Origin: Selaginella tamariscina | Taxonomy: Eukaryota > Streptophyta > Lycopodiopsida > Selaginellales > Selaginellaceae | DNA: 64,000 nucleotides | Assembly (NCBI GenBank): GCA_003024785.1 | Contig: PUQB01000139.1 | Location: 400,982-464,981 of the forward strand | Direction of reading: 5' to 3' | Shown: piece after piece, positions 14,261 through 26,984 of the stretch | Numbering within the stretch: position 1 is the stretch's first letter | Layout of the letters: each line of letters starts with the position of its first letter | The notes under the pieces: model-generated | What the model was told of the DNA's origin: nothing | The model's input: the letters and a program-made list of their open reading frames with translations, nothing else | Database searches by the model: none | Program-made: the position numbers and the translations under genes

Positions 14261-14778
14261 ACTTTATTGTGGTTAAGGTGTGTGTGTGCATGTGTGTATA
14301 GGGGAGGGTTCGTAACTTGGGACACGCTCATCTACTTTGAGAATACGTTGATATGTAGGGTACAGATAAATTAAACTACGGGCAGAGGATTAGAATTTAA
14401 ACCTGAATTACAGCCAACAACAACAGGTTCAAACGTACACAATTGGTGCTGGCCTCCGGAGATTAAGGATAGATGCCGCTTGTGAGGTACATGTGTTTAC
14501 GTGTCTTCATACTAATACATACGACAACTCTAACAAAAAGAGATATACTTTATTTTCATATATGTCCATTTAGGTTAGGTGTGAGAGTTTATATGTGCAT
14601 CTACAAGTAGATATTACTCTAGTATACAGTTGAGGATAGGATGTACATACGTGTGTCCATATGTGCGTGTCTTTTTTGTTGTAATTTTTCTTGCAATCTT
14701 AAATGTTGTTGGATCTCAATCGAACGGTCAAGGCTAAAGTGAGAAGTATCAAGAGATAATTTAAAAAGCAGAAAGAGA
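14261..14778. other. Spacer between TAF1 copy A and the decayed proteasome-like relic
   Basis: AT-rich sequence with a GT tract near 14278-14298. It holds no coding block that I can support. By position it corresponds to the short gap between the TAF1 and proteasome-like parts of copy C, but it is longer. Confidence 0.4.
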
Positions 14779-15975
14779 ATTCAAAGCCTAAAAAAATTGA
14801 GTAAACCACGGGTAATCTTTCTTATATATACACAAACGATATATACGGTAGACTATTAATTTTAAATGTAGTAAGTTTAATTTATTTTAATATAATATAT
14901 ATTAAATAAAAGTATACACATAATAAAAATTTATCATTATACGGTTGTTTTAAATATTTTCTATTACATTAAGCAGGTATATATATCATTATTATAAATA
15001 TATTATAAAGATTTTTAAATATTATATATATATAATATATATATATATATATAATTTTATTAATAAAGATTCTTAATAAGGTATTTTTAATAATTATTAT
15101 TTTATATTTTTATGTAATTAGTAAAATTGTTGTAATAGGTATTTGAAATGTTAAATGTGAGCAATATATACATTGATAAAATGATTATTTATAAATTCTT
15201 TTTATCATTTCCTTTAAAAAAGGCATAAAGTATTTACAAAATTGTTTATTTGAGATAACATAAGATACAATGGAGCTTTGTAAAATCATTTTTTTTTTTT
15301 TTTTTTTTCTTGTGCATAAAGACACCAAAACGATATATATTTACAACACTTTGTAGTGTTCAAAGATAGATTATATTATAAATATGATAATTATTATTAT
15401 TGAAAAACACTCGAGTTTTTTAGGATTATTTATGAGTATATACATATTTTTAAATTTAATATTATATATATACATGTGCATGTTGTGTTTGAGAGAGAGT
15501 AAGAGTAGATCAATTAATATTATTGATTTTGAATGAATGCAATTATGTTAATTTATATTTATTTATTATATATTGTAATTAATTGTTGTTATTTTAGTCA
15601 ACCTTATGTATAAGTATTCATTCACGATTCAAAAATATTTTTATAAAATTCATTATTGTTCAAATCATGTAACAAAGATTTTAAAGTAATTACATTATAT
15701 AAATTTATATAAAATATTTATATATAAAGATGTATATCTTAAAAAATTTGTATGTAACTTTTTTAGAGTGAATATTCAAATGTAATAATGTAATAATATA
15801 TAAAGACATTAAAAATTAAATGAAAATAATTGAGATATTATAAGGTGAATTTGGTACTGAATTAAAACATAAAGATATAAAATTTGGGATTTAGAAAGAC
15901 AATGTATAATGTGTTTAAAAAAAATTTATAATATTTTCATTGTTATGACACTTTTAATCAGTGTTATTGAAAGCA
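14779..15975 (+). pseudogene. AT-decayed relic of the proteasome-beta-like gene (left arm)
   Basis: By eye, this AT-rich stretch aligns with the proteasome-like gene at 25657-26608 (reverse strand) and its 5' flank. Matches include AATGTTAAATGTGAG beside the gene's AATGCTAAATGGGG (about 15150), an intron stretch with AATTTAATATTATA (about 15455), and AATTAAATGAAAAT beside AATCAAATGGAAAT (about 15815). Nearly all differences are C to T or G to A, which suggests long-term deamination. No reading frame remains. It lies downstream of TAF1 copy A in the same orientation, as the intact gene lies downstream of copy C. Confidence 0.65.
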
Positions 15976-16079
15976 AATTTACTTTCAGTTTTAACTCTTA
16001 AATATATGTTAATGCAATTTTAAGTCTTATATTTTTACATTTTTAATTTATAATGAGTTTATATTCAAATGCATTAATA

Positions 16080-17172
16080 ATTTTTTTTTCAATTTTTAAT
16101 GTTTTTACCCATTACTTGCATTTGTATATTTCTTTAAACTTTTTTGTAAATATTCTGAAATATATATCTTTATATATAATATATTTATGTAGATTATTTA
16201 TTATACAAGTTTATATAATGTAATATTTTGAAAAAATTAATATATGATTTAAAGAGTCAATAAATTTTTATAAAATATTCTTGGATTGTGAACGACTATT
16301 TACAATAAAACTGTTTAAAATTGATTATATTTATAATAAAAAATATAAATGTTAACATAATTTATTCATTTAAAATAAATTTAATTAATTGATCTTATAA
16401 TTCTCACTCTTTCTTTTACATATATTTATATAATATTAAATTTGAAAAATGTGCGTACTTATAAATGATTTTAAGAAATTCAAATGTTTTTTTTAGTAAC
16501 AGTAATTATTACATTTCCAATGTGGTACATCTTTCGAAATTACAAACTCTTGTAAATATTTATTATTTATGTGTATGAAAGGAAAAACAAATAATTAATT
16601 CTTTATAAAATTTTAATGTATCGTGTGTTATCTTGAATGAACTATCTTGTAAATACTTTATGTATTTTCAAAAAGAAAATAATAAAAAAGAATAATGAAT
16701 AACCATTTCACCAGTGTATATGCTACCCCATTTAACATTTTAAATAATTACTATGATAATTTTACTAACTACAAAATAAATATATAATAATAATTATTAA
16801 AAGTACCTTATTAAATAACTTTATTAATAAACTTATTATATATACATAAAAAATGCTTGTATGTATTTATTTTTATTATTTATTTATTTATATTTATAAT
16901 GGTACCTACTTAATGTAGTTTGAAAATCTTTAAAATATTTCACGCCGACACAAAACAAACATATAATATAAAATCTTTGTTATATGTATACTTTATTATT
17001 AAGTATAATATATATATTATATTAAAGTCAATTCAATGTACTACATTTGAAGTTTAATAGTCTACCATGTGTGTGTCTATATATGTGTGTGTGTGTTGCA
17101 TATTATCTATGTATATATAAGACTCCTTCACCATTTTTTTAAAATCTTTTTTAGGCTTTGAATTCTATGCAT
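16080..17172 (-). pseudogene. AT-decayed relic of the proteasome-beta-like gene (right arm, inverted)
   Basis: Read in reverse complement this matches both the left arm and the proteasome-like gene. It starts with GAATTCAAAGCCTAAAAAA (17172 downward) and passes through GGTAGACTATTAA. It contains AATGTTAAATGGGGTAGCAT (about 16720) and a degenerate version of the exon encoding KVYRIGN (about 16530). With the left arm it forms a large imperfect inverted repeat centred near 16.0 kb. The inner boundary is not resolved. No open frame survives. Confidence 0.65.
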
Positions 17173-17500
17173 TTACATATGGCCATGCAAGCATAAATAC
17201 ACATATTTGGGAGGTACACACACAATAACACATCTTTATAGTTAATATCATTAAACAATACCATGAAAGATCTTAAAAGTAAAATATAAAGGGTTAATAA
17301 AAACATAAAGAAATCAAGTTATCTAAGTAAAAGGAACTTTATAATTCTTATAATAAAATTTACGTGTTTCTTCCCAACAGCGTGTATATTAAGTTATTAA
17401 GTTATTAAGTCAAATTTTAAAGTCAAATGACTTTATCAAATAAGAATTGTAATAACGATAATTCATGAAATATATTTGCCTGTAGCAGCATTAAATTTTA
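17173..17500. other. AT-rich spacer
   Basis: Low-GC sequence with short tandem TTAAG repeats near 17390-17410. No coding block is visible. Confidence 0.4.
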
Positions 17501-17955
17501 GGAAAAATTATATTTATTTCCCTGAAATTTATCATATTTACATATATATCCCTATAAATTTTATATTTACATTTATACCTACGAAACTTCAATTTAAAAC
17601 TTTATAAATTTCAAAATTAAAAATAAAAAGCATTTAAAAAATCAATTAAAATTTATAATTAATTTGTACTTTATTATATTTAGATCTAAAACAATCTATT
17701 AAACATATATATCGTAATATAATATAATTATTTTTTAAAAATATTTCATTTTTTACTATGATAATTTTTTGACATTTAACACTTAATTATTTCATTCGCA
17801 ATATTTTATAAATCAAAAATATATTTTTAGTTAATATTATTATTTTAAAAGTCAAAATCAAATTTTTTTAGTTAATATTATTATTTTAAAAATTAAAATA
17901 TTACCATTAAAGTTTCAAAGGGTATATATACGTAAATTTACAACTTTTAAAAGAG
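17501..17955. mobile_element. MITE-like element, copy 1 (one end recognisable)
   Basis: It begins with GGAAAAATTATATTTATTTCC and a CATATTTACATATATA stretch shared with the starts of the elements at 18944 and 30255. The inner AT-rich sequence is also shared (ACATATATATCGTAATATAA type). The far end carries AAGGGTATATATACGTAAATT but no clear second terminal repeat. It has no coding capacity, as expected for a non-autonomous element. Confidence 0.5.
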
Positions 17956-18943
17956 CCCATTCGTTTGTTCATTAGTAAAGAGAATGTGTAGGTTGCATCG
18001 TTTGTTCATCGGTAGAGAGAATGTGTATGCATGTATATGCGGTATATAGAGTTGCAAGTTGTTCACCAAATGGTATTTAAATTTAGATACTCATGTACTA
18101 AGTGACTTAAGCAACTCTACTAAGTACTTAGAAACCGATAGTTCTTTTTCTTTTCTTTTTTTTTTTAATCAGTAAGTATGCACAAGCTCTCTCTCTCAGA
18201 CACACAGTTGGAGAGAGCATTTATATATGCAGTAGGTTATACTTGGCACATATACAGTTATGTATTGACACTACATGCACAGATATAGATCATGTACAAC
18301 AAAATCCGGAAGTAACATAGCCACCAGATGGATCTCACCATTGAGCTCAATACTGCGTAATGTGGGGAGCAATCTCTTTCACCAATCCGGACGAATTGTA
18401 TGATCAACCGTACACCAGTCACTATGCCAACGACTGACATGAATAGCACGTCGTCTAAAACGAGCTTAGATTCTGGTTGGACTATTGTGGAAAGGTTCAG
18501 CTCTAAAAGCCGTGACTTTCAGGTAATAGATTGTGTTATGAAGGTTATCTGTTAAAATACTACGTGTATGATGTGCGTGTGAGTGTGTGAGGTCTGTCTG
18601 CGAGGTAAACAAAACCATCAAATACATGTAATATAAAACAGCAAGATGTTATATGTACATAACACACACACACACGTACATAGGTAAAACCGTAAAACTA
18701 GGATATAAAGCATAAGTAATCTTACGAAAATAACCAAGATAGCACATACTCATGCCAATAATATTACATATAATCTAGTGCATAACAAAATGTTCAAATT
18801 ATATATGGATGCATCAATGCAATAATATAACATGCAATCAAATAGTTTTAAATAAGATACAAGATAAAGACGTTGGACTTTGTTTGTGATTAATACAAGA
18901 CTGAAAAAAATATATTAAAATGATTTAATGTTATAATATTATG
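17956..18943. other. Spacer with a less AT-rich island and a possible first exon
   Basis: Most of this interval is AT-rich with microsatellites. Between about 18290 and 18525 base composition returns to gene-like values. An ATG at 18439 opens 28 codons (MNSTSSKTSLDSGW and on to KSRDFQ) ending at a good donor, CAG|GTAATA, at 18522. I cannot find following exons, so this may be the stub of a transposed gene. Confidence 0.3.
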
Positions 18944-19413
18944 GGAAAATTTCATATATACCCTCAAATTTACTGTATTACGTATATACCCATGAAACTT
19001 CAATTAAAACTGAAAATTAAAAATTAAAATGTAATTTTATAAATTAAAAAAAAAATCACAATTAATTTATGTTTTATTATGTTTATTTTTAAAATGTAAC
19101 CAATTAAACATACATATTGCAATATAATATATTTATTTTAAAAAAGATTTTTTTTTTAACATTTTCTATTATGATACTTTTAAACATTTAATAATTAAGG
19201 AACTTCATTTTATTTCATTATAAATATGTTAGAAGTTAAATACAATTTTTCAATAAAGTATTATTACTTTAAAATTAAAAAATGCAAGGATTAAAGTTTT
19301 CTAAGGGTATATATGTAAATTGAAATTTTTTAAAAGAATGAATATATTACGTAAATATAAAAATTCTAGATATGTAAATATGATAAATTTGAGGATTATT
19401 TATGAAATTTTCT
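18944..19413. mobile_element. MITE-like element, copy 2, with terminal inverted repeats
   Basis: This 470-base element has inverted ends. The left end reads GGAAAATTTCATATATACCC then TCAAATTTA. The right end, in reverse complement, reads AGAAAATTTCATAAATAATCC then TCAAATTTA. The inside is AT-rich and non-coding. Related copies lie at 17501-17955 and 30255-30573. It has the form of a miniature inverted-repeat transposable element; the superfamily cannot be told without the target-site duplication, which I could not fix. Confidence 0.6.
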
Positions 19414-19464
19414 AATAAATCTTATTTTAAAAAACCATAAAATGCGTTTAGCTGTATTTTATAA

Positions 19465-21480
19465 CTTTTTAATGAGCTTAAAGAATATACCGACGAATAT
19501 GCCGTGTTCAGTGTTCGTGAAATTCTTGAGCTGGAGAGGAGCGCGTCTGTAACCGGCATTCATTCCATGGCAACACTACCGAGTACTTCATCCGGAGAGT
19601 CCTGTAAGAAATGTATATGATTGATGCTATCTTTGCAATTTTCCGCATTCTATCTCTCTCTTTTTTCACATGATCTTCGTGTTATCCCTCAAAATCTGCA
19701 TTTTATCATGCATATTTTCTGTATAATTTTCACATTTTTTTACTGAATTTTTCATATAATCCATGCGATTCTGGCGTTTTCCCCAAGTCGCTGCATCTTA
19801 CAGGTTCTTAGAAATAACTGCATTTTCAAGAGGTTTCTCGTGAACGTTTAGTGCTTCTTCCGCATTTAATATTAAGGCTTTTCCGTGTTTTATATGAAAA
19901 ATAGATTTTAGGCTTTTCCAAAACTTTTGTATTTTGTAGACTATAACAGAAAAGCTGACGATGCTGTGTACTATAACGAAGCTCGTGACGAGGACGGGCA
20001 AATGAAGAGAAGCGCTATTCTGCTCTTGCTCCTGCTGTTCCTGACCTCATGGTTGTACGAGCAGGTAAAGATTGCAATGTTTGATCTTGCATATGTGCAA
20101 AGTCGCTAATCACAATATGCATGTGTTTGTGATGTTGCTGTAGGGGTGTAATACTAGTAGGTACTGATTTGGTAATTTTTTTGAAAGTTTACAATAGTAA
20201 TTATACAGTTGTATATATAGATATTCGAACTTGTTATGTTTATCACTCTACAGTCGTATGTTTTATGAACATAATAGTACAAAAACTCTATGACTTTTGC
20301 AATATACAGGATATACGTATATGAGCTTTTTGGGATTTTGCAGGAAAGCCAGGGAAACTTGAAGATGAGGATGCAGAGGCTTTGCAGAGTTGCCAGAAAC
20401 TGCAATCTTGCTCAGCTCCACCTACATGAGAAAGATGAGGAGTTACACTGTTGAGGAACTACACTGTTTATTCGAGGGAGATTCCATAAACAAGAATAAG
20501 TTCCTCCTTTTGAGCCTTTGAACAAGGACTTACCTGAGCTAGCAGATTTAGAAGGTGCGTATATGTTGCTTGTTTAGGAGATGCACTCCTAGACGAGTGT
20601 TCGATTATTGCTATATAAACTTATGCTCGTCGCCATATGCAGCTGCCTTTTCGTTCATTAGATGGGGATTCTATGCGATTCTTGAGAGGGAAAGCCAGAC
20701 TCACACGATGAAGACGTTCAGCAGGGGGAATGCCTTGGAGGCTTTACCTGCTTTGTGATTGGTTCTAGTACTACGAGTTTATCAACCCTCCAGTGAAGGC
20801 CCCAGACGCTTATGCTAGGGTGCTCCCTAATGAGCTTGTGAGGAAGTTGGACTTGGAAGGGATTCTGGAAATACTGAATTAAGACCCAGGAAGTACGATC
20901 TAACCATGGTGTTTGAGGTAGCTGATGCGAAGGAAACAAAGATTATACGTGATCATGCTGCATCTATTGCTCTGACACCACGGGTTGCCAAGAGCAGAGA
21001 CGTCTGACCTGAATGTGCTCCGGTTTAATATCTCTGATGATAAGTATTACACTACAAAGACGTTTCTGGAGAATATTAAGTGTAAGAAATGCCTTCTCCA
21101 TGGTGGTGTTGAGCTTGTTCACTCGTTGCCCGCTTTAAAGCTGCAAACCATGAAGGTCAATCACGAAGAAAGTATATCGTTTGTGACACAATAGCTATAA
21201 ACACATATTACATATCAAGTTAAGTAGCTGTATGTAACTTTATATCTGTTATGCTTAAATGCAAACCTTTATTTTGCAGTAAAAACTTGGGTCTACATGG
21301 TTTCCACATCGTAACTGCCAAGGAGCAGGGGCAACAGGCTCTCCCTAGGGACCCAACAATCAAAACCTTGAGCAAGCTTGACGCAGATGCGTCTGATGGC
21401 TTTGAAGCCTTCATGCCCAAGGCTGTCAAAAAGCTTGGAGGTGCTTTATCTATTTCTATTGTCGTTTATAGATATGACTA
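19465..21480 (+). pseudogene. TAF1-like gene fragment, copy B (5' half)
   Basis: This is a second + strand TAF1 fragment. It begins with the shared 5' leader (AAAGAATATACCGACGAATA), then an ATG context giving MATLPSTSSGESC at about 19568. It keeps the exon for YNRKADDAVYYNEARDEDG (about 19939-20065), the LEDEDAEAL-type exon (20340-20440) and STSLSTPPVKAP-type sequence (20760-20830). NVLRFNISDDKYYTTKTFLE follows at about 21010-21070, then LLHGGVELVHSLPALKLQTM (21095-21155) and a KEQGQQALPRDPTIKTL exon (21320-21375). Frames are broken in several blocks. It stops where copies A and C go on to the KVHPLPKAQRLPG exon. Large stretches are close to identical to copy A. Confidence 0.78.
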
Positions 21481-23723
21481 ACTACAGTTACCCAACACAT
21501 GGCAATAACACGTGATTGTCACATCACTTGTGGCACTCATGCATATTACATATTTATAATCTCTATGAACAATAATAGTTTGTTGATTGGCTTGTTAACT
21601 TTAACTTTAAAATTCATTAGAATGAATTATTTTGAAATGAATGTGTGAATATCAATTGGTCTATCGAAACATTACTACTGAGTAAATTTTGAAGACTACT
21701 ATAAGTTAATTTGAAAGTCAAATTCATTATTTTGAAGGACTTTAATGAAATAAAAATACTTATATAATATGTTTGACAATACATGTATAATATAGTGAAA
21801 GGTTTATGATAATAAATTGTTAAAACATTTATGAAATATTTATGTAGGACAAGTGGTAATAAACCATTATATATTATTAAAGAACATGTAATTCACTAAG
21901 TTAAATTTAACATTTAGTTTTAAAATCTTTAATAGTTGTCTAAAATTTATATTTTGTAAGCTTTTTGGTATTATAAAATTATAATATAAAATCTATCATT
22001 ATTTTTTTAACTTATAATGAATATGGTTTTATTGATATTCTTACAAACTTCATTGATAGTGTTTTGTTTTATTTATAATGTTCATTAGAATATAATATTT
22101 ACGATGATACGTGTGTTAAATTGGTTTTGAAAAGTTAATTTATAATTAAAATTTAAACTTGAAAGGAAATAATTCAAGTTCATTATTCATATAGAATTTA
22201 ATGATTTTGTAGGTTAAAACTAAATTTTATAACGTAATAATAAAGAGTCAATATTTGTTATTCTTCTTAATTAGTTAATTTAAATTAAAAAAATCCTATG
22301 TGTATACATAATGAAAAATTATATAAACTTAATAAGGATTTTATAACATGCATGAATTTTATAATAAAATTAAACATTTATATGACACATGTACCAATTT
22401 AAAATGTGACAAAATCAATGATAATGTATAACAAAATTCATTAACATGAAAAGTTTTATGATTAATGTTTAAATTTTTTAAAATGATTTATAAATTTAAT
22501 AAAGATTCTTGGGTTGGTGCACATGCCTATAATGTGTATAAGTTTGCAATATTTAAGATGTTTTATTAGTAATATAAAATATTTAAGATGTTTTATTAAT
22601 ATATAATGCTACATTTTAAATTTAAGGTTGAATTTATACATGTGTATAAATGTAAGTGCTAATAAGTATTTTAATTAATTAATAACTTCACCAAAGCTTA
22701 ACTACCTAAACTTAATTGATTTTTTTAATTATAATTAAGTAATTTGTATTAGTTTAATATTTTAGTTAAATTAACATATTTATTTATGTAGTAAGAGTTC
22801 AACATTATCGTGTTACAATTCAAAAAAGAAAAAATTAAATGAAAAAACTTAGATTATTGTGTTATTTTCAAAGTGTTATATATAAATTTAGGTGAATATG
22901 ATGAGTATTACGGATAATTTTATATTTTTAAAAGATAACAAATAGTAATTAATGTTATTATAATTTATAAGCACCATTTTAATATTTAATACTCTATAAC
23001 AATGTTATTAATAAGAATTTCGATTTAGTACAAGTCACTTTAACATTCTACATATTAATTAAAAGAATTTTGAGAGTGTCTCCTTAACTTTAAATTTGGT
23101 AATAATATCATGTTTAATTTAATTCTAACTATAACATAATTTATTATAATGGAATAAACGGTGATGATGTTACAAATACCATGTATGATTTAAATTCAAT
23201 TCAATTTATACAATAAACCTCAATATTGTAGTAAATCAAATTTTAAAAGATAATTTTTTTATTTTATTTATTTATTACTTGCTATTATACTATAACTGAC
23301 TTTAAACAATTGAATAATAATAATAACTATTTAGTGTATTCTTTTGACATTTTCTTAGATATATTAATATTTTATACAAGTGCAAACATTCTCTCTATAA
23401 ATTATAACAAAAATATCGTTTACTAGGTGCATTAAACTAAATGTTTACATATATAATATATACATGTGCATATATTTATATTGGCATATTTTAATAAAAC
23501 ATTTTTCTACTGGTCTAATTAAACAATGATAACCATTTATGGATTTTTATTATTGGAGACTTTTGAACTTTTAATATAATAATGTTCAATTTAAATTATC
23601 CCCAATATATGCACTTGATTTTCCATGTCTTTACTCAGTAATTATAATTCAATTTAAAACTAATTAATACATAAACACAAAGATATACACATGTAAATGT
23701 GTATGTATATATGTGTGTGCGTA

Positions 23724-23758
<35 letters not shown>

Positions 23759-24840
23759 GCAACCAATTATCAAGATTCTAAATTAAATTAGTCAACTTAA
23801 ATCAGTATACATAAACTTATAACTATTCATGTATATTAATTTATATATATATAGGTACATTCTATTATATAGCCCCCTCCCCTTAAATATGATTAATTAA
23901 ATCATTATTTTAATGATTTTATATGCATTCAGAGGATATAAGAGAAAAATACCTTCAAAATTAATGCATTTATATACATGATTTAATATATATAAATTTT
24001 CTTAAATATATTTTTTTCTTAGTTTTTTATATTTATTAATTAATCACCACTAATACAAAAAAGGGTTGTATATTAATTGTCCCTCCCCCCCCCTCTCTAT
24101 ATATATATCTTTTTATTTCTTTATATTGTTGTTACATTTTCTTATCCCATGTACATGTTTTATTTTTCCACAATTTTATCTTTATATATTTTAGAATTAT
24201 ATTATTTAATTGCATGTTATGTTTTTTATTGACGTGTCCCTGTATAATTTGAGCATTAGAAGTAAATTCATTTATCTATCTATATGTTGTATGTATATAT
24301 GGTGTTTGAAAAGTTATTTAGCCATATAATACTAAGAAAAACTCATTAAGACAAATTAAGAAAGTAATTTTAAAGTTAAAAATGTAACTTAAAAGTGCAA
24401 GTGTCATGTTATATAGTTTACACATGATATAAATTTTTATTAATTATATATAAAATACATCATATAAAACTTTATAACTTAACTATATTTGGAAATAATT
24501 GAATAACATGTGGAACAACATATATATTATACTGATTCAAATTAACATTATTAAAATCTTTTACATGAATAAAACTTTTTGGATTGGTCATATTTAAAGT
24601 TTAAGCATATGTACTCAATAATATACTTATGTATTAAAACAACATAGTTAATAAGATTTAATTAGTAATTAACCTTTTATGTTAACCTACTCAATTTTAA
24701 TATCATTTACTATTAACAGTATTTATTTTGATGCAATCGCTTTACAAACGTTTGATTTGAATATTCTGGCACCGTTGATTAAGATTCCAAGCGTCTTCTT
24801 CTCCTTATATGCCAGGAGTAGCCCTAATTTCTAGGGCAAG
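21481..24840. other. Long AT-rich gene-free spacer
   Basis: About 3.4 kb of very AT-rich sequence. I see no coding exon, RNA gene or clear terminal repeat. Simple repeats occur at 23708-23757 (GT then AT) and a C tract followed by CT and AT at 24081-24109. By analogy with 14.8-17.2 kb it may contain old duplicated sequence mutated beyond recognition by eye. Confidence 0.5.
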
Positions 24841-24896
24841 ATGAGCCGATTCCTCAGGCTGGTCCTCAGGAAGGCGAAGGCGGAGGCAGCCGAACG

Positions 24897-24935
<39 letters not shown>

Positions 24936-25152
24936 TCTATTGATTTAGAAAAGCCAAAAAGGAGAAGTATAAGCTCACAGTGCTTCCGAAAATAATGAAG
25001 GCCGTAGACGATTTTCCTGGGTACGCATGTAGATATGAATATATATGTATGCTTATAATGTGTTGCAGTTTAGAGTCCCCGAGGGAATACACCGGGCGTA
25101 AAAACCGTTGAAAGGATGCAAGAAGCGCACACTTTCCCCGTATGTTGTTGAG

Positions 25153-25194
<42 letters not shown>

Positions 25195-25569
25195 CACTAT
25201 TGTCACAGAGAGAAGGTGAGGAGTGTGTGGGAATTCGACACTCGTGTTACTCTGTGTGGGCCTGACGAGAGAGGCGTGTTTTCCATCGAGGGCGACAATA
25301 TATTTGAGGAGTACTCTGTGACTTTTTGTATGATCTTTGCCATGCACAATTGGGGTCCAGGTTCGTTTTAGAGAGAGAGAGAGGGAGAGAGGGAGAGATA
25401 AAGATAACACATGGCGTTGGCAGGTGTAAAGTGGAGTAGAAGCTCGCTTCTCCATGCTATAAGGCACAACAAGTTTGATCGTATCACAGTTTATGTGATT
25501 CGAAAGCTTCGTAGGTCAAGGAAGGAGTATCTGCGCTCAAGACGTCTACGAGGTTACAGTTACATATGA
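24841..25569 (+). CDS. Small multi-exon gene of unknown function
   Basis: An ATG at 24841 opens MSRFLRLVLRKAKAEAAER. A CT-repeat intron follows, then an exon (about 24950-25020) for KAKKEKYKLTVLPKIMKAVD, correctly phased. Later exons are about 25068-25142 (VKTVERMQEAHTFP in one frame), 25210-25360 (KVRSVWEFDTRVTLCGPDER and GVFSIEGDNIFEEY) and 25424-25569 (WSRSSLLHAIRHNKFDRITV, a basic tail ending GYSYI and TGA). The third exon seems to need a frame change. I do not recognise the family. Gene-like base composition inside AT-rich flanks and consistent splice sites argue that it is or was real. It converges on the proteasome-like gene. Confidence 0.45.
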
Positions 25570-25656
25570 ATGTGTGTGTTTACTTCCTAAGTTGAGATTA
25601 AATTAATTTGGCACAGTATATATAGAAACCTCAGATTAATTGCATATGCTGAGACT

Positions 25657-26608
25657 TTAAGCAGACATGTCAACACAGTAAGTACGTCCTCCGCAGGCTT
25701 CATAGAGAGTTTTCTTGCACTTTAGAACAGCTCTTCTAGCCAATTGCTTTGCATCGTTTAATGTTTGGACTTCCTCTCCCTTGTGTAAGTTTTCCCTGCA
25801 TATATATATATATATATAAGTTTCAATCTCTTATATATATATATATATCATTTACCTCAGAACTTTCATTGCTGTAGCACTTCCAGAACCCAAACACATT
25901 GCGACAGTACTCCCAAATATGATATCATTGTGTTTAATTTCATAACCGTGTTCACCTTCAAATATCCCAACGATTTCCATTTGATTTTCCTTGGTTTGGC
26001 CCATTAGCATGTAATCGCATTTGGATATTCCTTCTAATAAAAATATATATAAAAATATTTTAATTTATTTTATATAATATAATTAATTACCGATTGTTTA
26101 TTACACAACTTGAAAATCCAATGAGTTGCAGTAGAGATATTTTCAGTTCGTGATTGCTTGCGTTTAAGCTTGGCTGAAATAAAAAAATTAGTTATAAATT
26201 ATAATAAATAAAAATCAAATTGTATTTGTTCAAAATAAATTCTATTAATTAACTGTGTAACTTATACTCTCTCTTTTACACATTATGTACATATTTATAT
26301 AATATTAAATTTTAAGAATATGTGTGTGTACTCACCTATAGTCTTGAGAAACTCAAGTATGTTTCCAGTCGCAGCAATCGTCACGTTTCCGATGCGATAC
26401 ACTTTTTGAACCCTCAAGCTCCTGTAAATATATATTGTTTTTGTGTGTACAACGTGAAAACAAAAAAAAAGAAAAATAAAAGAAAAATAAAATCTTACAG
26501 AATTTTGTAGTATCCTGTGCTGTCCCGAATAAACTGTCTCTTGGAGAGGTGTAGATACTTCATACCTTTTCCAAAAGGAAAGGGTAAAGGAGTTTCTTGA
26601 GTAGCCAT
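25657..26608 (-). CDS. Proteasome beta-type (peptidase T1 family) subunit-like protein
   Basis: Four or more exons on the minus strand encode an Ntn-hydrolase-like protein. The ATG at 26608 gives MATQETPLPFPFGKGMKYLH, spliced to SLRVQKVYRIGNVTIAATGN (about 26330-26425), whose pattern resembles VERI..GKHSLLGASGE of beta subunits. A further exon (about 26100-26170) is Lys/Arg-rich. Then come GQTKENQMEIVGIFEGEHGY and FGSTVAMCLGSGSATAMKVL (about 25860-26030) and a last exon ending EACGGRTYCVDMSA with TAA at 25657. The GSGSA turn and the C-terminal GG strand are family-like. No N-terminal catalytic Thr is evident, so it may be a non-catalytic or diverged subunit. It lies directly downstream of TAF1 copy C, and decayed copies occur at 14.8-17.2 kb. 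The identity is moderate and rests on pattern recognition. Confidence 0.5.
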
Positions 26609-26720
26609 CCATCAGTATATATAGTACCCCATTTAGCATTCACAATGCCTACTAAAATAGTTTTACTAACTGCAAAACAAATATATAAATATAATAATTA
26701 TTTAAAAAAATATTTAAAAA

Positions 26721-26722
<2 letters not shown>

Positions 26723-26794
<72 letters not shown>
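26723..26794. repeat. (AT)n microsatellite, about 72 bases
   Basis: A nearly perfect AT dinucleotide tract lies in the 5' flank or an intron of the proteasome-like gene. It can form a hairpin and is likely to vary in length. Confidence 0.9.
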
Positions 26795-26798
<4 letters not shown>

Positions 26799-26984
26799 GG
26801 TACTTCCTTGATGTTGAAATCTCTAAAACCAGCTCCTTGTGATGTTATATGCTGTAAAATTAATCTACTGTATATATCTATAAAAATACAATATATCTCT
26901 CTTTGTTCATAGTAGAGAGTTATATTATACACACTAAAATATTAGTATAAATACAGATAAATACCCGTGTACTGTACCTCATGA

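Noticed and set aside
15000-15060. Palindromic AT run as a possible replication origin or matrix attachment site
   Set aside because: It is a simple AT repeat inside a decayed duplicate; nothing specific supports an origin.
26295-26639. Reading VSKTILVGIVNAKWGTIYTD upstream of the proteasome-like ATG as the true N-terminal exon with a catalytic Thr
   Set aside because: It runs into a stop before joining the next exon in frame, whereas the ATG at 26608 splices cleanly; it stays only as a weak alternative.
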